DNA of 64,000 bases from Antitrichia curtipendula (taxonomy: Eukaryota > Streptophyta > Bryopsida > Hypnales > Leucodontaceae): positions 1,116,001 to 1,180,000 of the forward strand of contig OX579637.1 of assembly GCA_951230915.1 (NCBI GenBank), written 5' to 3'. The notes under the pieces were generated by a model. The model worked only from the letters and a program-made list of their open reading frames with translations. It did not search any database and was not told where the DNA came from. A program made the translations under genes and the position numbers. Numbering within the stretch: position 1 is the stretch's first letter; each line of letters begins with the position of its first letter. This document shows, piece by piece, positions 1-11,579 of the stretch.

Positions 1-395
1 AAAAAGTTTCTAGAAACTTTGTTGCAAAGGCTCCTAAACGAGAAAGCGGTCTCACGTCGTGGGCATTGTTGGGGGACATGTTCCCTATTAACATGCCCAT
101 GCTAAACATGGCAAGAAAAAATCTTATAGATTGGACAAAAAATGGTTGGGACCACAAAAACAAAAATGCGACAATGTTGCATCATTGGTTGTGTCACCGT
201 TGTATTTCCAAGAAGGTAGCATGTAAATCAACAAGTTGAACATAGCGTACAAAATATCATGGAATGGTGCTGAATACAGAACGCAACGTTGTCTAATCAA
301 ACATTGCGTGATTTGACATTGAGGGTGGTTTAGGTCATCAGGGTGACATAACCAATGGTTGCAACAAAAATGCTTTTATAGATAACTTGACTGAT
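1..395. other. AT-rich intergenic sequence
   Basis: No open reading frame of note and no recognisable RNA gene. The sequence has the look of decayed coding or transposon DNA, but I can assign nothing. Confidence 0.4.
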
Positions 396-554
396 ATGGC
401 TTACCTCGACTCTATGTACGGGGCTTATTACCAAATTCAAGCGGTTGACTATTTGCTTGAAGCACACTTTCCAGAGACAAGAAGGACCCTCGAAGCTCTG
501 AAGAACCAAAACATCTTGGAATCCATTCTCAAGGCGGATGGACCAACTTCATGA
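396..554 (+). CDS. Short coding-like fragment, unknown
   Basis: An open stretch of 52 codons starts MAYLDSMYGAYYQ and ends at TGA. The frame is already open a few codons upstream, so it is probably the surviving end of a longer decayed gene rather than a small gene. Residue composition looks protein-like (LLEAHFPETRRTLEALKNQ). I do not recognise the family. After the stop the same frame continues briefly with basic residues. A transposon remnant is the most likely source given the surroundings. Confidence 0.25.
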   Translation: MAYLDSMYGAYYQIQAVDYLLEAHFPETRRTLEALKNQNILESILKADGPTS

Positions 555-2146
555 ACTCGTGCCAAACGGAAACTTGGAGTAAGAGAATCATCCAACTACG
601 AACATGGCAAAATGAGTGTTTCTCAAAATGACCCAAACATTACCATCTAAACATTTTCATTCCCAGTTTAGTTTAATAGCACTTATCGAAATAGTACATG
701 TCAAGTGAGGCCCGTAGCATATGGTCATATTTCATGCACGCTCGCCATGGCAAATTACATTTAATGATTTTGTTTTGCTTCTTTGATTCTACTTCCACGA
801 CTTCATCTTGTACTTCTGTATTGCAATTTTATATTGTTCTTTTAAAAAATATATATATACTATATTTGCTTTTATATAAAAAAATGTGTATGTTATAATT
901 GTCAATGATTTTTTTCTTATTCTGCGGAATTAATTGAAAAAGTTTTTTTGCTTTCCAGAAAGCAAGATTTGTCTAACAGTGAGTCACACACTGTAGCCAT
1001 TCATGTTCCCCCAAGCAATGATACAAGTGACCAAAACATACATTGAACCAATCAATCTTTTTTATTACATTACAACTAAATCTAAATGAGGCCTCCAAGG
1101 AAAGAGTATACCTTCTTGAAGGGGGAAGCTTTCCTATAAATTAACAATGTTACGGTTGTTTAGAGTGGCACTTAGACTATCCATATAAAAATGATCTATG
1201 AATCATAATTGTTTGCAACTATTGTTTAAAAGGCATCACTAAATTATTCCTCTATATTTTACTTTAAATCACATCTTCATATTTTTAGCAATTTGGACTA
1301 TCCCTAGGTCCATTAGGGATTAAATGTTTCATTGCAAAGTGTTATGGATAGATAAAATATCGGAAAATGTGTAAATTTACTTCTAAAAATAAAATTCCAA
1401 TGCAAAATATGATCTTATAAAAACATCATTAACAAAAAACTAACATAAATTTTTGGAAATAACAAGAGTTAAATTTGACATTTTATAAATTTATTGCTAT
1501 GAAACAACCATTATAAAAACATTTGCCTTTAAAGTCAAAATCAATTTAGAAGAAACTCTGAGTTTTGATTTCAAATTTTATTTAAAATCATAATTAGGAA
1601 TATCATGAATAAATTTAACCATTTGAATTTGATCTACAAGTCATTTATAGCTATCGCTTGAAAATTAGCATTACATTCTTCCTCTAATAAAATTACAATT
1701 TATGTCCATATTTCAAATGATTCTCACACATATGAGCTTAATCATTTATGTCATAGCAAGATGTCTTAAAGAATTTAATTATGGAATTGAAAAATGTCAA
1801 TTCCAACAGTTGTAATGTATAAATAAACAATCTACATCATATTATTATATTTTTTCCAAAAAATTGAATTAATTAAAGGACTCCAGAGTTTAATTTTAGA
1901 GTAGGGAATCTATAATTGCCTGCAAAATAGAACACCTCATAACTTTCATCTCATAAATCAATATTTTATTTTTTCCAAAAAAATGAATTAAACCTATGCA
2001 TTGAGGACTTGCCTTTGGATTTGCAACCAGCAACGTCGACGAACCAAGATGTCAAGTTTTGACTGGTATACCACGTATTCATCTATTATGTGGACCTTCT
2101 TTTTTTGACACTACCTCAACTAGAAATTGCAATTCTTGGACGCCTC
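555..2146. other. AT-rich stretch without genes
   Basis: About 1.6 kb of AT-rich DNA with many A and T runs. Small open frames here, such as one at 698-898, have no protein-like composition. I see no repeat structure or RNA gene. Confidence 0.5.
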
Positions 2147-2588
2147 TTAAAATAATTGGCCGCTTTCTTCGATGGCATTCATTACAGCCTTCAACTGCCG
2201 CCTCAAGCCATCTACAACATTGCCCTTGGCGTCTAGAGATTGTGCGATCCCTTTTAATTGGCAAAGTTCTCCAATCTTCTTACGAACAACAAATCTTGTA
2301 CTCTCCATTTGTGCACCTAACATCTCTAGCTCATCTTCCAAAACCTTCCGGCTAACATTGAAATTGGCCTCAAACACCGTGGTCCACTTTCGAAGGCGCT
2401 ACATCTTCAATGCTTTGTTTGTAGCTATTTGATAGCATCACGGGCTCTTCCACTATTGCAGTCCCCATCAGTTCATCTTCCAATTCCAAGGCTATGCACA
2501 TTGCGTCCATCATAAACTTTGCACGAGTCCCTAGGCTAGGTTTAGTAGGCAACAATGGTTTGACCTCGTCTTGCATAGCGATTACCAA
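2147..2588 (-). pseudogene. Coiled-coil protein fragment, frameshifted
   Basis: Two overlapping minus-strand frames join with one frameshift near 2370-2385. The upstream part reads MVIAMQDEVKPLLPTK and carries an acidic, helical stretch (ALELEDELMG). The downstream part (residues like SRKVLEDELEMLGAQMEST and LRRQLKAVMNAIEE) has heptad-like spacing of leucines and charged residues, so a coiled coil is likely. It lies 3' of the kinase-like pseudogene on the same strand, separated by a GC-rich motif array. It resembles in character, not by exact sequence, the coiled-coil pseudogene at 8.5-9.2 kb. Function unknown; probably transposon cargo. Confidence 0.4.
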
Positions 2589-2869
2589 GGAATATTGCTC
2601 CCTGCTCTAAGTACTCAATCAGATGTGGTAAGCCTAAACCTATAGTATATTAGTGTGATCGTATAAACAACTTGTACTTCACATTTACAAAAGTTCAATC
2701 CCAAACCAATTCCAAACCCTTGGCCTATTCTAAAGTGGAGGTTACGCAAGAAGCAAGAACATGAGGTGGCCCCTCATGATCCAACCCCCAATTCATAAGC
2801 AAGAAGTCAACCACTAAAACGTAGATGAAAGGCAATGCGCATAGCAGAAGATGGAGACCACAAGTAGGG

Positions 2870-3035
2870 CGACTGCTTATAAGCCAAGGTACGCATGCAA
2901 GTCAGGCAACCGCCGGTTAGGGGCGACCACGTGTCCTAGATGGCCGTGGGTCACAAGCAACCGCGGGTACATGCCTCTGGCAACTACGTGCCCTAGGCAA
3001 CCGCGTGTCTGGAAGGATCTTATATGGCAACTGCA
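2870..3035 (+). repeat. GC-rich short-motif array, copy cluster 1
   Basis: Five or six imperfect copies of a motif of the form GGCAACCGCGGGT / GGCGACCACGNGT stand out from AT-rich surroundings. The same motif recurs in clusters at 5565-5880, 6756-7066 and 9585-9745. Here it lies in the GGCGACC orientation, 3' of the kinase-like pseudogene. The core CCGCGG is palindromic. The open frame across 2851-3081 is an effect of the repeat. Confidence 0.6.
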
Positions 3036-3894
3036 GATCCCTTGTCAATTGGGCACTAGTGAATTAAAGCTTCTCATTTAAAGCACATCATTAATTCAAA
3101 CAAAATCACTAATAGTTTCCCATTTAGACAAAAATATAATTTATGAAAACCAAAGTAATAAAATGGGTTATTTCATTTTTTTGTACCCTTTTGGGGCTAT
3201 CTAGTCTCCTAAGTTTGAAGTTATCCTAAACCTGCATGGTATTCATTTCGTCCCCCATACGAACAATGGGACTTTAGAGGTCAATGGAGGACTTTTTAAT
3301 TCTCTACTAAAAAATTTAAACGTAAATAAACATTGTTCTCTTCTAAAAGGATAATGGAATCGGTCAATCGGCGCATCTGCTCAAAATATGTGTTGTCATA
3401 TCCTACAATTTCTTTTGAAGATTATGAAACACATTGCCTTTCAGCAATGAAATTTTTAAATTCAATGGTTGGAAGCTTTTTTAAATTACAACACAAATAA
3501 TAGGCCTAAGTTTTTGTTTGGTGGGAACAAATAAAAAACCTCAAAATAGTTATAAAATTCCCCCCTTATAAGATTTAAAGGTTCAAGATTCTTGGCCCAA
3601 TAATAAATTAGAAAGGCCGATCTTTCATGAAGAATTTAAATTCAAGCTTCAATAGAATTTCAATTCATGATTCAATATATGGAAGTAGGTGGCATACAAA
3701 TAGAATACATTGCACATTTTGAAGACATTGCACGTACAACAAAAACTTCATGTATATTTACATTAAGATTACAAAATGAGAGGCGCACAATGTGGCAATG
3801 TAACAAAATTATTACTACTACCATTATAAAATCAATTTCTACACTCCTACTAAAGAACTAAGTCACGAAAAACTACTTTGGGGGGCTTCATGTA
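3036..3894. other. Intergenic, no feature seen
   Basis: AT-rich DNA between a motif array and the kinase-like pseudogene. A small open frame at 3667-3861 has no supporting signal. Confidence 0.4.
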
Positions 3895-5423
3895 CTATGG
3901 TTTACCCATGAGCAAGCTTGTGATCTGGGTACATATCGGTCTTTTTTTCAAGTCAGGATCAGTGAATTGACCCACTTTGGATGCAAAGTACATAGATCCC
4001 TCACAATTCTTAAATAGGTCCTTGTCATATTCCACCATATCCTGAATATTCATCCATTCAATTAATTGCCCAATGGAATATGAGTCTAATTCTTTTGTAA
4101 ATTTATGCGCTGCTTATAAAATATCTAGGCTTGTTTCTGAGTTCTGTGGCCCAAATATATAGAACAACTTTGGAGCCACCCACCATAAGGCCTTCAATTG
4201 AAACAACTTCTCTTCTTATGTTTGGTATCTATAATAAAAAGGAGCTCCTTCGTCAATACAACTTGAAATTCCCCAATCACAGATCCCAATGTTGATTATC
4301 TCATTGGGGTAACCGAGATAATGCAACATTATATTCATGGGGGACAAGTCATTGTGTAACACCAAGAACTGGTGCATGAGACTTGTCACATACACTAGAG
4401 GCCACATCAGCTTTGCCTTGTGCCTTTGGACGAGGCTAACATCTCTTTGTTGCTCCTGTGTAAGTTGGTGCACTCGCTTCACGTCATACCATTCAACGGT
4501 CATTGACACTTTCTTGTGTATTTTCCACAAGGTAAGCAAATTAACACCATTCCACCACAATGAGTACATTTCCATGGTTTGTGCATTAATGGCAAAAAAT
4601 TTAATAATGGCTGGATGATTTAAGGGGCATGCCAATGCCTCTATGGAGCATTGCACCCCCATGTCATGCTTGAAACTTGTATTTGCCACTTTTCCTACCA
4701 AAGCAATGTAGGGTGGAATTGTATCTATCTCCTCAATGCGCACCTTGCACACTTTTCCATATCCACCTTTGCGTTCAAATCTACTTTGTCTGTGGAGGGG
4801 TCCATATAATAAGCAATCCACCATCTTGTGCAAATGATGCTTTCACTATGTCAATTTTCCACTTTAGCCCCCTCATTTGACACTTTGAGAGTTTCTTCAC
4901 TGCACCATGCCACTAGTTCATTTTTGAACGGAATTCCATCGCCTCCACATCTCTTGCATCTCTCAACCTTTCAGGTTGCAATTCAAGCATCAATTTCTTA
5001 GTGTTGAATATGCATGCCTGCAAAGTGTTATCCAGTCAAGGTCGTTGTTGATTACAATAACATTCATCCACGTCTCCAAACTCCTCAGATTCTTTGCACA
5101 TTATTAAAATTTGCTGCTCCAAATCAGCATACAATTTGAAGTTGCCACGCACCACGTCCCTCAAATAATTGGTCTCCAAGAAGGGTGTACTTTTTCCCGC
5201 ATACCATTCCAGGCACACTTCATATGCAAACTTTGTATACTTTGTAGGAAGATATTATGGGTCCTTATCGTAAGCCGTCTTGTGCTTCTTGCTCTTCATT
5301 TGCTCGCCACTCCCTGTTGCATCACTTACAAGTATATGGACTTGAAATGAAATAGAATTGTCAAGGTCTTGATCCCATATGGATACTCGTGCCGGACTAT
5401 TGCCTTCTTGTGAACTTGACATC
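3895..5423 (-). pseudogene. Protein-kinase-like gene, decayed
   Basis: A minus-strand gene starting at an ATG at 5423 (MSSSQEGNSPARVS) can be followed with interruptions to a TAG at 3895-3897. Kinase hallmarks lie in the open part 4216-4833: glycine loop GGYGKV, a weak lysine motif (ALVGKVAN), a helix-C-like EAL followed by NHPAIIKFFAI, a catalytic loop HNDLSPMNIML in place of HRDxKxxN, and DWG in place of DFG. Both catalytic aspartates remain. The N-terminal third (VCLEWYAGKSTPFLETNY) and the C-terminal tail (APKLFYIFGPQNSE) are not recognised. There are several in-frame stops (TAA after DKDP, TGA after NQQRP, TAG after SKMN) and a frameshift just before the kinase domain, so it is not functional as read. 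GC-rich motif arrays flank both sides. It may be cargo of a transposon related in layout to element 2. Confidence 0.6.
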
Positions 5424-5564
5424 TTTCTCATTGAATCAAAAATCTGTAGTCAAGAAGGGCAAAAACTTCCCCTCGTAACAAACACCTCTAACCCACGAGC
5501 ATGCATTCATCCATTTCGAGGTAGGTGAAAGCTAGTGTGCAAGACAAGGAATGGCAATTGTGGG

Positions 5565-5880
5565 TGGGGCGACCGCATAAGTACCCACAGTTGCAGCAAG
5601 GTGCATGCAGATATAAGGCAACTGCGGGTGGGACATGGATGACTGCGTGTGCAAGTGTAGGGCGACCACGGGTGGAGATTGGACGACCGCTTCTCCAAGA
5701 CACGTATGAGGCAACCGCGAGTGGAGCAACCAGGGACCAAAACGGAGGCAAAATCATGGCTTCAAACTCCCGCATTCCAAGACAGAGGCGATCGTGGGTG
5801 GGACGACCGCACATCCAGAGGGAAGGAAATTCAAAGTTTTAAAATCTTGCTTTTCCACAAGGAGCAACCGCGGGTCTAAG
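5565..5880 (+). repeat. GC-rich short-motif array, copy cluster 2
   Basis: About nine copies of the GGCGACCGCGGGTG-type motif in one orientation (a clear copy is at 5661-5675, GGCGACCACGGGTGG). It lies immediately upstream of the kinase-like pseudogene start. Overlapping open frames on both strands here (5488-5842) are artefacts of the GC-rich repeat. Confidence 0.65.
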
Positions 5881-5938
5881 ATAGGGGGAAGAACAATTGT
5901 TTCTAATCTAGGCATTGCATTGATGGTGGAGTGTGCTA

Positions 5939-5962
5939 TAGGGTTTAGGGTTTAGGGTTTAG
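5939..5962 (+). repeat. Interstitial telomere-like repeat
   Basis: Three consecutive copies of TTTAGGG, the Arabidopsis-type plant telomere unit. They lie in the core between two divergent decayed genes, with motif arrays pointing away on both sides. Confidence 0.85.
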
Positions 5963-6506
5963 AATTTGGGCCTGAAATAGTTGAGTACAAACATGCAAAA
6001 AACTAGATTAAATTCTACTTTCTCGAAATCTAATTTGAATACTTTTTTCATATAAAATAATATATATTTAAATTTAAAATTTTTGGCTCAGAGATTAAAT
6101 TCTTGCCCATGTATAAAGCTTTGGACTACTGTTGAAAAAAGGATAGATGATCTTAGTTTTTAGGTAGTTTAAGCATCTTCTTGAAAAATAATCGTAGAGT
6201 CCATTTTTCAATGCAATTTTTAGGGTTTCTCAATAATAATTTGTTATGTTAGGTACTTAGGTTAGGTTCACTTTTTAGAAAAATTTGTTCTTAGGATTAT
6301 TGTGTTTCAATTCCACCTTAGAACTATTAATAGTATAGTTATTCCTTTCAATATTGATCCTTCTTCTACTTAACACATTTTTAATGAGTGAAAATTAAAT
6401 GTTTTTTCCTTGAATTCTTTCCTAGCATCTCAACTCAATTATTCAACATAAAACATTAGAAAATCAAAATGAGTAGTGCAAAGATTTTAAAGCCAAGTCC
6501 TACTAT
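5963..6506. other. AT-rich spacer between divergent genes
   Basis: No gene and no copies of the GC-rich motif. It probably contains the promoters of the two divergent decayed genes, but no element is clear enough to call. Confidence 0.4.
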
Positions 6507-6510
6507 TTTA

Positions 6511-6692
6511 TCCAAAGAAATATATCCATCAACCAATGGAATTAAATTTACCCAAAGAAATATATCCATCAACCAATGGAATTAAATTTATCCAAAGAAA
6601 TATCCATCAATTAATAGAATTTAATTTATCCAAAGAAATATATCCATCAATCAATGGAATTAAATTTATCCAAAGATAAATATATCCATCAA
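6511..6692 (+). repeat. 40-bp tandem repeat, five units
   Basis: Units beginning TCCAAAGAAATATATCCATC start at 6511, 6551, 6591, 6629 and 6669, a period of 38-40 bp. The last unit is interrupted. The short open frame at 6654-7022 that begins in it is not a gene. Confidence 0.85.
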
Positions 6693-6755
6693 AGTCCAAA
6701 TTCTAAACCCTACAATGCATATATAATGCCCAGATTTCAAAAGGTTGTTCTTCCC

Positions 6756-7066
6756 CCTGTCCTATACCCACGGTTGCCCAACCCGCGATCGCCCTATTCT
6801 TGGAAGCGAGATTTTCAAAACTTAAAATTCCCTCTGCCTGGACCCGTGGTCGCCCTTTGTGGGAAGGCGGGATTTTCAAACCTTGAATTTCCCTCCTCCT
6901 ATGCGTGGTCGCCCCACCCGCAGTCGCCCCTAGTTTTGAAAGTAGAATTTCATATATTGAATTTCCCTCCTCTTAGACACGTGGTCGCCCTCCACCCTTG
7001 GTCGCCTTCCACTTGTATTTGACTGCCCCACCCGCGGTTGCCTTTTGCAACCGCGGTCGCTAGACA
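6756..7066 (-). repeat. GC-rich short-motif array, copy cluster 3 (inverted)
   Basis: Ten or so copies of ACCCGCGGTCGCC and variants, the reverse complement of the motif in clusters 1 and 2. Clear copies are at 6842-6854 and 7030-7042. It lies upstream of the plus-strand coiled-coil pseudogene, mirroring cluster 2 upstream of the kinase-like pseudogene. Confidence 0.65.
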
Positions 7067-7585
7067 GGAGACTACAAGTACTTAAAGCTGGTCTAGAGCC
7101 TATGATTGTCATTTCTCCCAGCTTCACGCATTGTCTTTCATCTGCTTACTGCGCCTAACTGCTTGCTCAAATCTAGAAGGTTGAGTCTCTTACCATCTTT
7201 TTACAGTAACTGCCATCGAACTTTAGCTTTTTCGACAAATTTTGGAACCATAATTATAATTGTGTTTAAGGAGTAAATTCTATTGCGTATGCATTTGTAA
7301 ATGTTTTAGTGGAATACACTATTATGTTTGGATAGAATTGTTTGTGTTAAAGCTCTAGGCACGTGTTGTAGATTTTAAATAGACTATTGTTCATTGGCCC
7401 AAGTCCCAAGGTAAAAACCCTATCCGATGGCTCCTAGCCAGAAGAAGACCAAGAAGAAAGGAAAAAGCCAACGTAGGCAACAAGACATCTTGGTGAATTC
7501 TGATGTTGTGGCATATTGAGGTTGGGATAGAATTCAAGGAGATTGGTTGTTGCCCACTTGTAAGTTATTTGTGGAGTGGTGCCAT

Positions 7586-7768
7586 TACTATAAAAAATCC
7601 ATGTTTTTTTTTACGTCTAAAAATTGGACGTCAAATTTTTTGGACATCAAAAATAGTATTAGGATGCTAGTTTTGATGTCAAAACTAGCATCCTAATGTT
7701 ATGTTTGATGTCCAAAAAATTTGACGTCCAGTTTTTAGACGTCAAAAAAACACGGGTTTCTTATAGTG
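7586..7768. mobile_element. CACTA-type foldback MITE with CAT duplication
   Basis: A 183-bp almost complete foldback. The right end reads TATAGTG, so its reverse complement begins CACTATAAGAAACCCGTG; the left end reads TACTATAAAAAATCCATG with the first C mutated. The arms also share the ACGTCTAAAA and GGACGTCAAATTTTTTGG segments. A 3-bp target duplication CAT lies at 7583-7585 and 7769-7771. CACTA ends with a 3-bp duplication are the signature of the CACTA (CMC/EnSpm) superfamily. It is inserted in the frame of the coiled-coil pseudogene. Confidence 0.85.
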
Positions 7769-8735
7769 CATATTGACAAGCTATTTCCACATCATCGGCA
7801 CAAGATACACCTGAAGATGAATTGCGCCAATCTGCATTTTTGCACTAATGATGCCTTTGTACAAAGATGTATAAAAGTGTATCGAGTTTTGTACAGTCTA
7901 CAAAGCGTGATGAGGAACCAAATGCCATTGTGCATATGTCAAATGGTGTATGCAGAGCTAATCTTGGCCCGAAGTGTGGATTGGTCCACCATCAGAGCAC
8001 CGAAGCATGTCACCGTTTCAAAGACAAAGTACATTGCTAGGGCAAGCCCCTTCCAAAATCTACGAATTGGGCTAGGGTAGGTGAAGGGCATCAAAGGAAT
8101 GCCCAATGAAGAGTACATGTGGTTGACTCGTTCAAGTTCAGCAAGTGATGACAATTTGGATGAAGAAATGACTTCACATACAACGGACAGAAATTTATTT
8201 GTAGTGCTACATGAAGAAGGGAATATTGCACAAGAGATCATGCCATCAACAATATTTGTACAATTTTTTTTTGTAATGGAACTAGTAGAGGTCCTTCATC
8301 CTAAAGAAGATGAAGTATTGCAACATGTATATGCGTGTTGCAAAAGAGCTGCGTATAATAGGATGGATGGAGAAATCCAAACAAAAACAGAAGAAGCACC
8401 ACAAATGATGGCATTGCCATGGGTGAAAGAAGAACCAGCAATGGAGGAACATTATGAAGATGTTCATCCAAAATAACAGTGCAGAAATAAAAGCAACTTA
8501 CGAAGCTAACTTGGAGATGCTTCGAAAAAAGCTAGCCAAAAATGAAGAAGAGTGTGAACTTCTTTGCAACCAAAATATGAAAAGCTTGGATAGTGACTAT
8601 GTGGCCGATCTTCAAGCGTGAATTGAAAGTGGGCAAGTAGCATTGTCAAAGCAACAAAGTGAGTTGGAGGACCTAGAGGCATTTTATCTCAACTTCTCTA
8701 ATTGTTTGGGTGAAGGATGTAGCTCAACTATCAGC

Positions 8736-8847
8736 CAGGGTTGCTAAAGCATAAGCAGCGAGCAATAAGCAATGAGCGCTCAAATCTTATTGTTCATTGC
8801 TCAACGCTCAGTGCTTGCCGCTCCCCGCTCACACTCTAGCATTGTTG
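8736..8847. mobile_element. Small foldback insertion with 8-10 bp duplication
   Basis: A 112-bp segment with imperfect inverted ends (CAGGGTTGCTAAAGC on the left; the right end reverse-complements to CAACAATGCTAGAGT) and an internal inverted stretch rich in GAGC/GCTC. The 10-bp sequence AACTATCAGC flanks it at 8726-8735 and 8848-8857. The CAGGG start fits a hAT MITE (8-bp duplication); a Mutator-type origin is possible given the length of the match. Confidence 0.65.
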
Positions 8848-9190
8848 AACTATCAGCGTAGTGGCGCAAGAGCGTCTTGCAAAAATTTTGGAAGACTACA
8901 AAATGGAAGAAGAGCGGTGCGCCGCAGAAAATAGAGGCGTGCAGGAGGCCCGTGCAAAGTTAAATCACTTGAATGAGATTGCAGATCGAGCTCCCCTCGA
9001 CTGTGTCACACTTAAAACAGCTCAAATGGGAGTAGCCCAGCTAAAAGAAAAGTTAGCTGCTTCTTTGAAATTTGAAGAAAATTTGGAACAAAACAAAGAG
9101 CTGCTAAAAATGCAAATAGACTTTTCAAGAAAATTCCAGTGCGTTTGGCGGTGAGATAGATGGGAGGATCAAGATTTCACTGAGTTATAT

Positions 9191-9584
9191 AGGACAGAAA
9201 GAAAGGCAATGGCCTAGATTGAGGCTGAGATGAAGGGAAGAGAAGGGAAAGATGGATGTTGCATGATGCGGTGGCCGTATGACTATGTACTTTTTGCTAA
9301 CATGTATATATAAAAAGGATTCTATCCATTTTTAATTTTTTGTAGTCAATATGGTGAATTTCCTTCCTTGCATTGATCTTTCAAATTTTTTATAAATATG
9401 GAATCTTTTACTTAAATATTGTAGAAGTTCTAAATCTCTTAAAACTCTATAAATATTATGTTTTTGCCATTTCTTGCCATTATTGTACGTACATAATAAT
9501 AACACAACAAAAAATGATGTCTCCCAATTCAAGAAAGCAAAGGAAGTGTTGTAGAAAAAGGAGAATCTTTTACCTGCGTTCCCT
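9191..9584. other. Intergenic, no feature seen
   Basis: AT-rich 3' flank of the coiled-coil pseudogene. Small open frames have no support. Confidence 0.4.
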
Positions 9585-9745
9585 CCATAGTGGACCCACG
9601 GTTGCCAACACCCTAGTTGCCAGAATTACAGGACCCACAGTTGCCAAAACTACAAGACCCATGGTCACACTCCCTGGACCCGTAGTTGCCCTCCTTGGAC
9701 CCACGGTCGCCCTTCTCTAACATGCGGTCGCCCCCTTTCAGCGAT
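9585..9745 (-). repeat. GC-rich short-motif array, copy cluster 4
   Basis: Six or seven copies of ACCCACGGTTGCC / ACCCACGGTCGCC spaced about 20-30 bp (one near 9699-9711). Same orientation as cluster 3, lying 3' of the coiled-coil pseudogene. Together with cluster 1, it may mark the outer parts of one mobile unit. Confidence 0.6.
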
Positions 9746-10044
9746 GGTCTCCCAACAACAATGACCCGTTCACCAACAGTTGCTAGAGCCGCTCATAGGG
9801 TGTCCTCCGATCCAAGGAGTTGGCAATATAAAGCCAGCGGGGTGCCATTTGCTTCTCACATTGCTCTAATGATAAAATTATTGACTTGACTTGACAAAAG
9901 CTTCTTGCGGACGTTTTGGCTTTTTGGAGGACAACAACCTTGCTTGGAGGGGTTTTTAGAATCACTCTTAGTGGGGTGGCTTTGTCATTATTTCTTTCGA
10001 TTACTAATGTAATTTTCTTGTGAGATCCGTTGAGATTCCGCTAG

Positions 10045-11579
10045 ATGGCTGGTCAAGGTGTTTTGAGGATTGCGAGTGGAGGCAAGATGCATAGAGCTAC
10101 AAAGGAATGGGACCCTTGGCTAGTTCCGTGCGAAGTAGAAGATAATTCCTCGTATCCAAGAAAATGCAGATTTTGTGGGTGGAGCAAAGCATTTGTACGG
10201 AAGAGGGCTTTTTCTCACTTTGGTTATGGCGTCTCAAACACAACGGATTGTTGTCCACGTATCCCTACATCTGTAATCCAAAGATTTAAAAACTATGGTG
10301 GGGTGGTTCCAAGGTTCATGAGCTACGAAGAGATGTATGATTGACAAGGTGCAGGCAATGCAAATGATATTGTTGAGTCCCTCTTTTAGCATAGCAGAGG
10401 ATCTACAGATCCTATAGATACAAATGAACCATTGACTCTTGGTCCAAATTCAGTGGATTCTACTTTAGCTATAGTTGAGAGAAGGAAAATAACGCCATCT
10501 ATTTCCCGTCAAAGAAGTGTGGATGAGGCGTTACAAGTGGGTCGCAGGTAGTAACTAGATAAGATGTGGGCTTCATTTTTTTATGAAGCCAACATTGCAT
10601 TTAATGTCGTGCAATTTCCGGCCTTCATAAACATAGTGAAAGAGACAACTAGTGCAGGATTTTTATACCAACCCCATCATACAATGTGGTGCGCACAAAA
10701 ATGGTAGATGCAAAATTGGCAGTTGTAAAGGTCATGGTCTCTAAGCAGATGAGGCACTCTATTGAGCAATATGGAACAACTATTTGTTTGGATAGATGGA
10801 CTAATACCAATACTCATCCATTGATTAACATGATGCTTGTTTGTCCTTCTGGGGATGTTTTTTTGGGATTGGTGGATGGCACTGGAAATAAGAAGGACAA
10901 TTTCTACACAATGGATTTGATGGCAAAACACATAGAGACAAGTTGGTCCTGCAAACATTGTTCAACTATGTACGAACAATGCCTCTGTAATGTTGGGGTC
11001 CATGACAATGTTGCAAGAAAAGTACCCTTACATGTACAAACAAAGGTGTGCAGCACACATTTTGGACTTACTTTTGGAAGACTGGGGAAAGGAAAAGAAG
11101 CTTGTGGAGTTGATGGATAAGTGCAAAAAAATCTGCAAGTTCATCAAGAAATACAAGTTTACCTTGGCTCTATTTTGGAATTGGAGCATATATTTGTTTG
11201 TACACAATAAAGTGTAAAGGCGGAGGCACTAGTGTATATCTACGCAAACAACAAACTTCAACGTGTGAAACATAGACATAATCCCGCCCTTTTCTATGAG
11301 GACTACCACGTGGATGGGGATACCGAGTCAAAGTGCAAGGAGCTATTGTCTTCAGGATCAAAAGATGACTCGGTTGATGCATATGCTGAAGTGGCTGAAA
11401 ATTCTAGGGAGGAAGACAAGCTCTTGGATGAAAATCCATGGTCAACAATGGTGCCTGATCCAATTGACCCTCTTCGGCAAAGTTGTTATAACAATATATT
11501 TGTGGATGGCAATGATGAGAATATTTTTGCCAAAAAAGAGCCTCTTTGTAGAGTAGAACAGAATTGTGTCTCTCAATAA
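10045..11579 (+). pseudogene. hAT transposase (BED finger, DUF659-like), decayed
   Basis: Starts at ATG 10045. The first open part (10045-10344) carries a BED-type zinc finger (CRFCGW, then SHFGYG, then CCPRIP). Through stops it continues with FFYEANIAFNVVQFPAFINIV, matching the region before DUF659 in plant hAT proteins. The DUF659-like core at 10686-11120 reads TICLDRWTNTNTHPLINMM, then PSGDVFLGLVDGTGNKKDN. In a shifted frame KQRCAAHILDLLLEDWG follows, the usual hAT segment, and YIYANNKLQR appears at 11232-11579. hAT transposases excise and reinsert DNA with 8-bp duplications. There are at least three stops and two frame changes. Terminal repeats were not found; element 1 abuts its 3' end. 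Confidence 0.8.

Larger units (their letters stand above)
7427..9190 (+). pseudogene. Basic N-terminus plus coiled-coil protein, decayed
   Basis: The frame starts at ATG 7427 with a lysine-rich leader (MAPSQKKTKKKGKSQRRQQ) that looks like a nuclear-localisation signal. It runs in one frame, through a TGA and a TAG, across the insertion site of a MITE at 7586-7768. Removing the MITE and one CAT copy restores the frame exactly. Middle residues (MNCANLHFCTNDAFVQRC) and an acidic section (SSSASDDNLDEEMTS) follow. After a stop at about 8476 the coding continues in other frames as a coiled coil (LEMLRKKLAKNEEECELL, then ERLAKILEDYKMEEERC and QLKEKLAASLKFEENLEQN at 8861-9154). A second small insertion sits at 8736-8847. 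Family unknown. Multiple stops and at least one frameshift make it a pseudogene. Confidence 0.5.

Noticed and set aside
5488..5842. Overlapping open frames of 65-108 codons on both strands
   Set aside because: They follow the GC-rich motif array, have repeat-derived composition and overlap each other on several frames.
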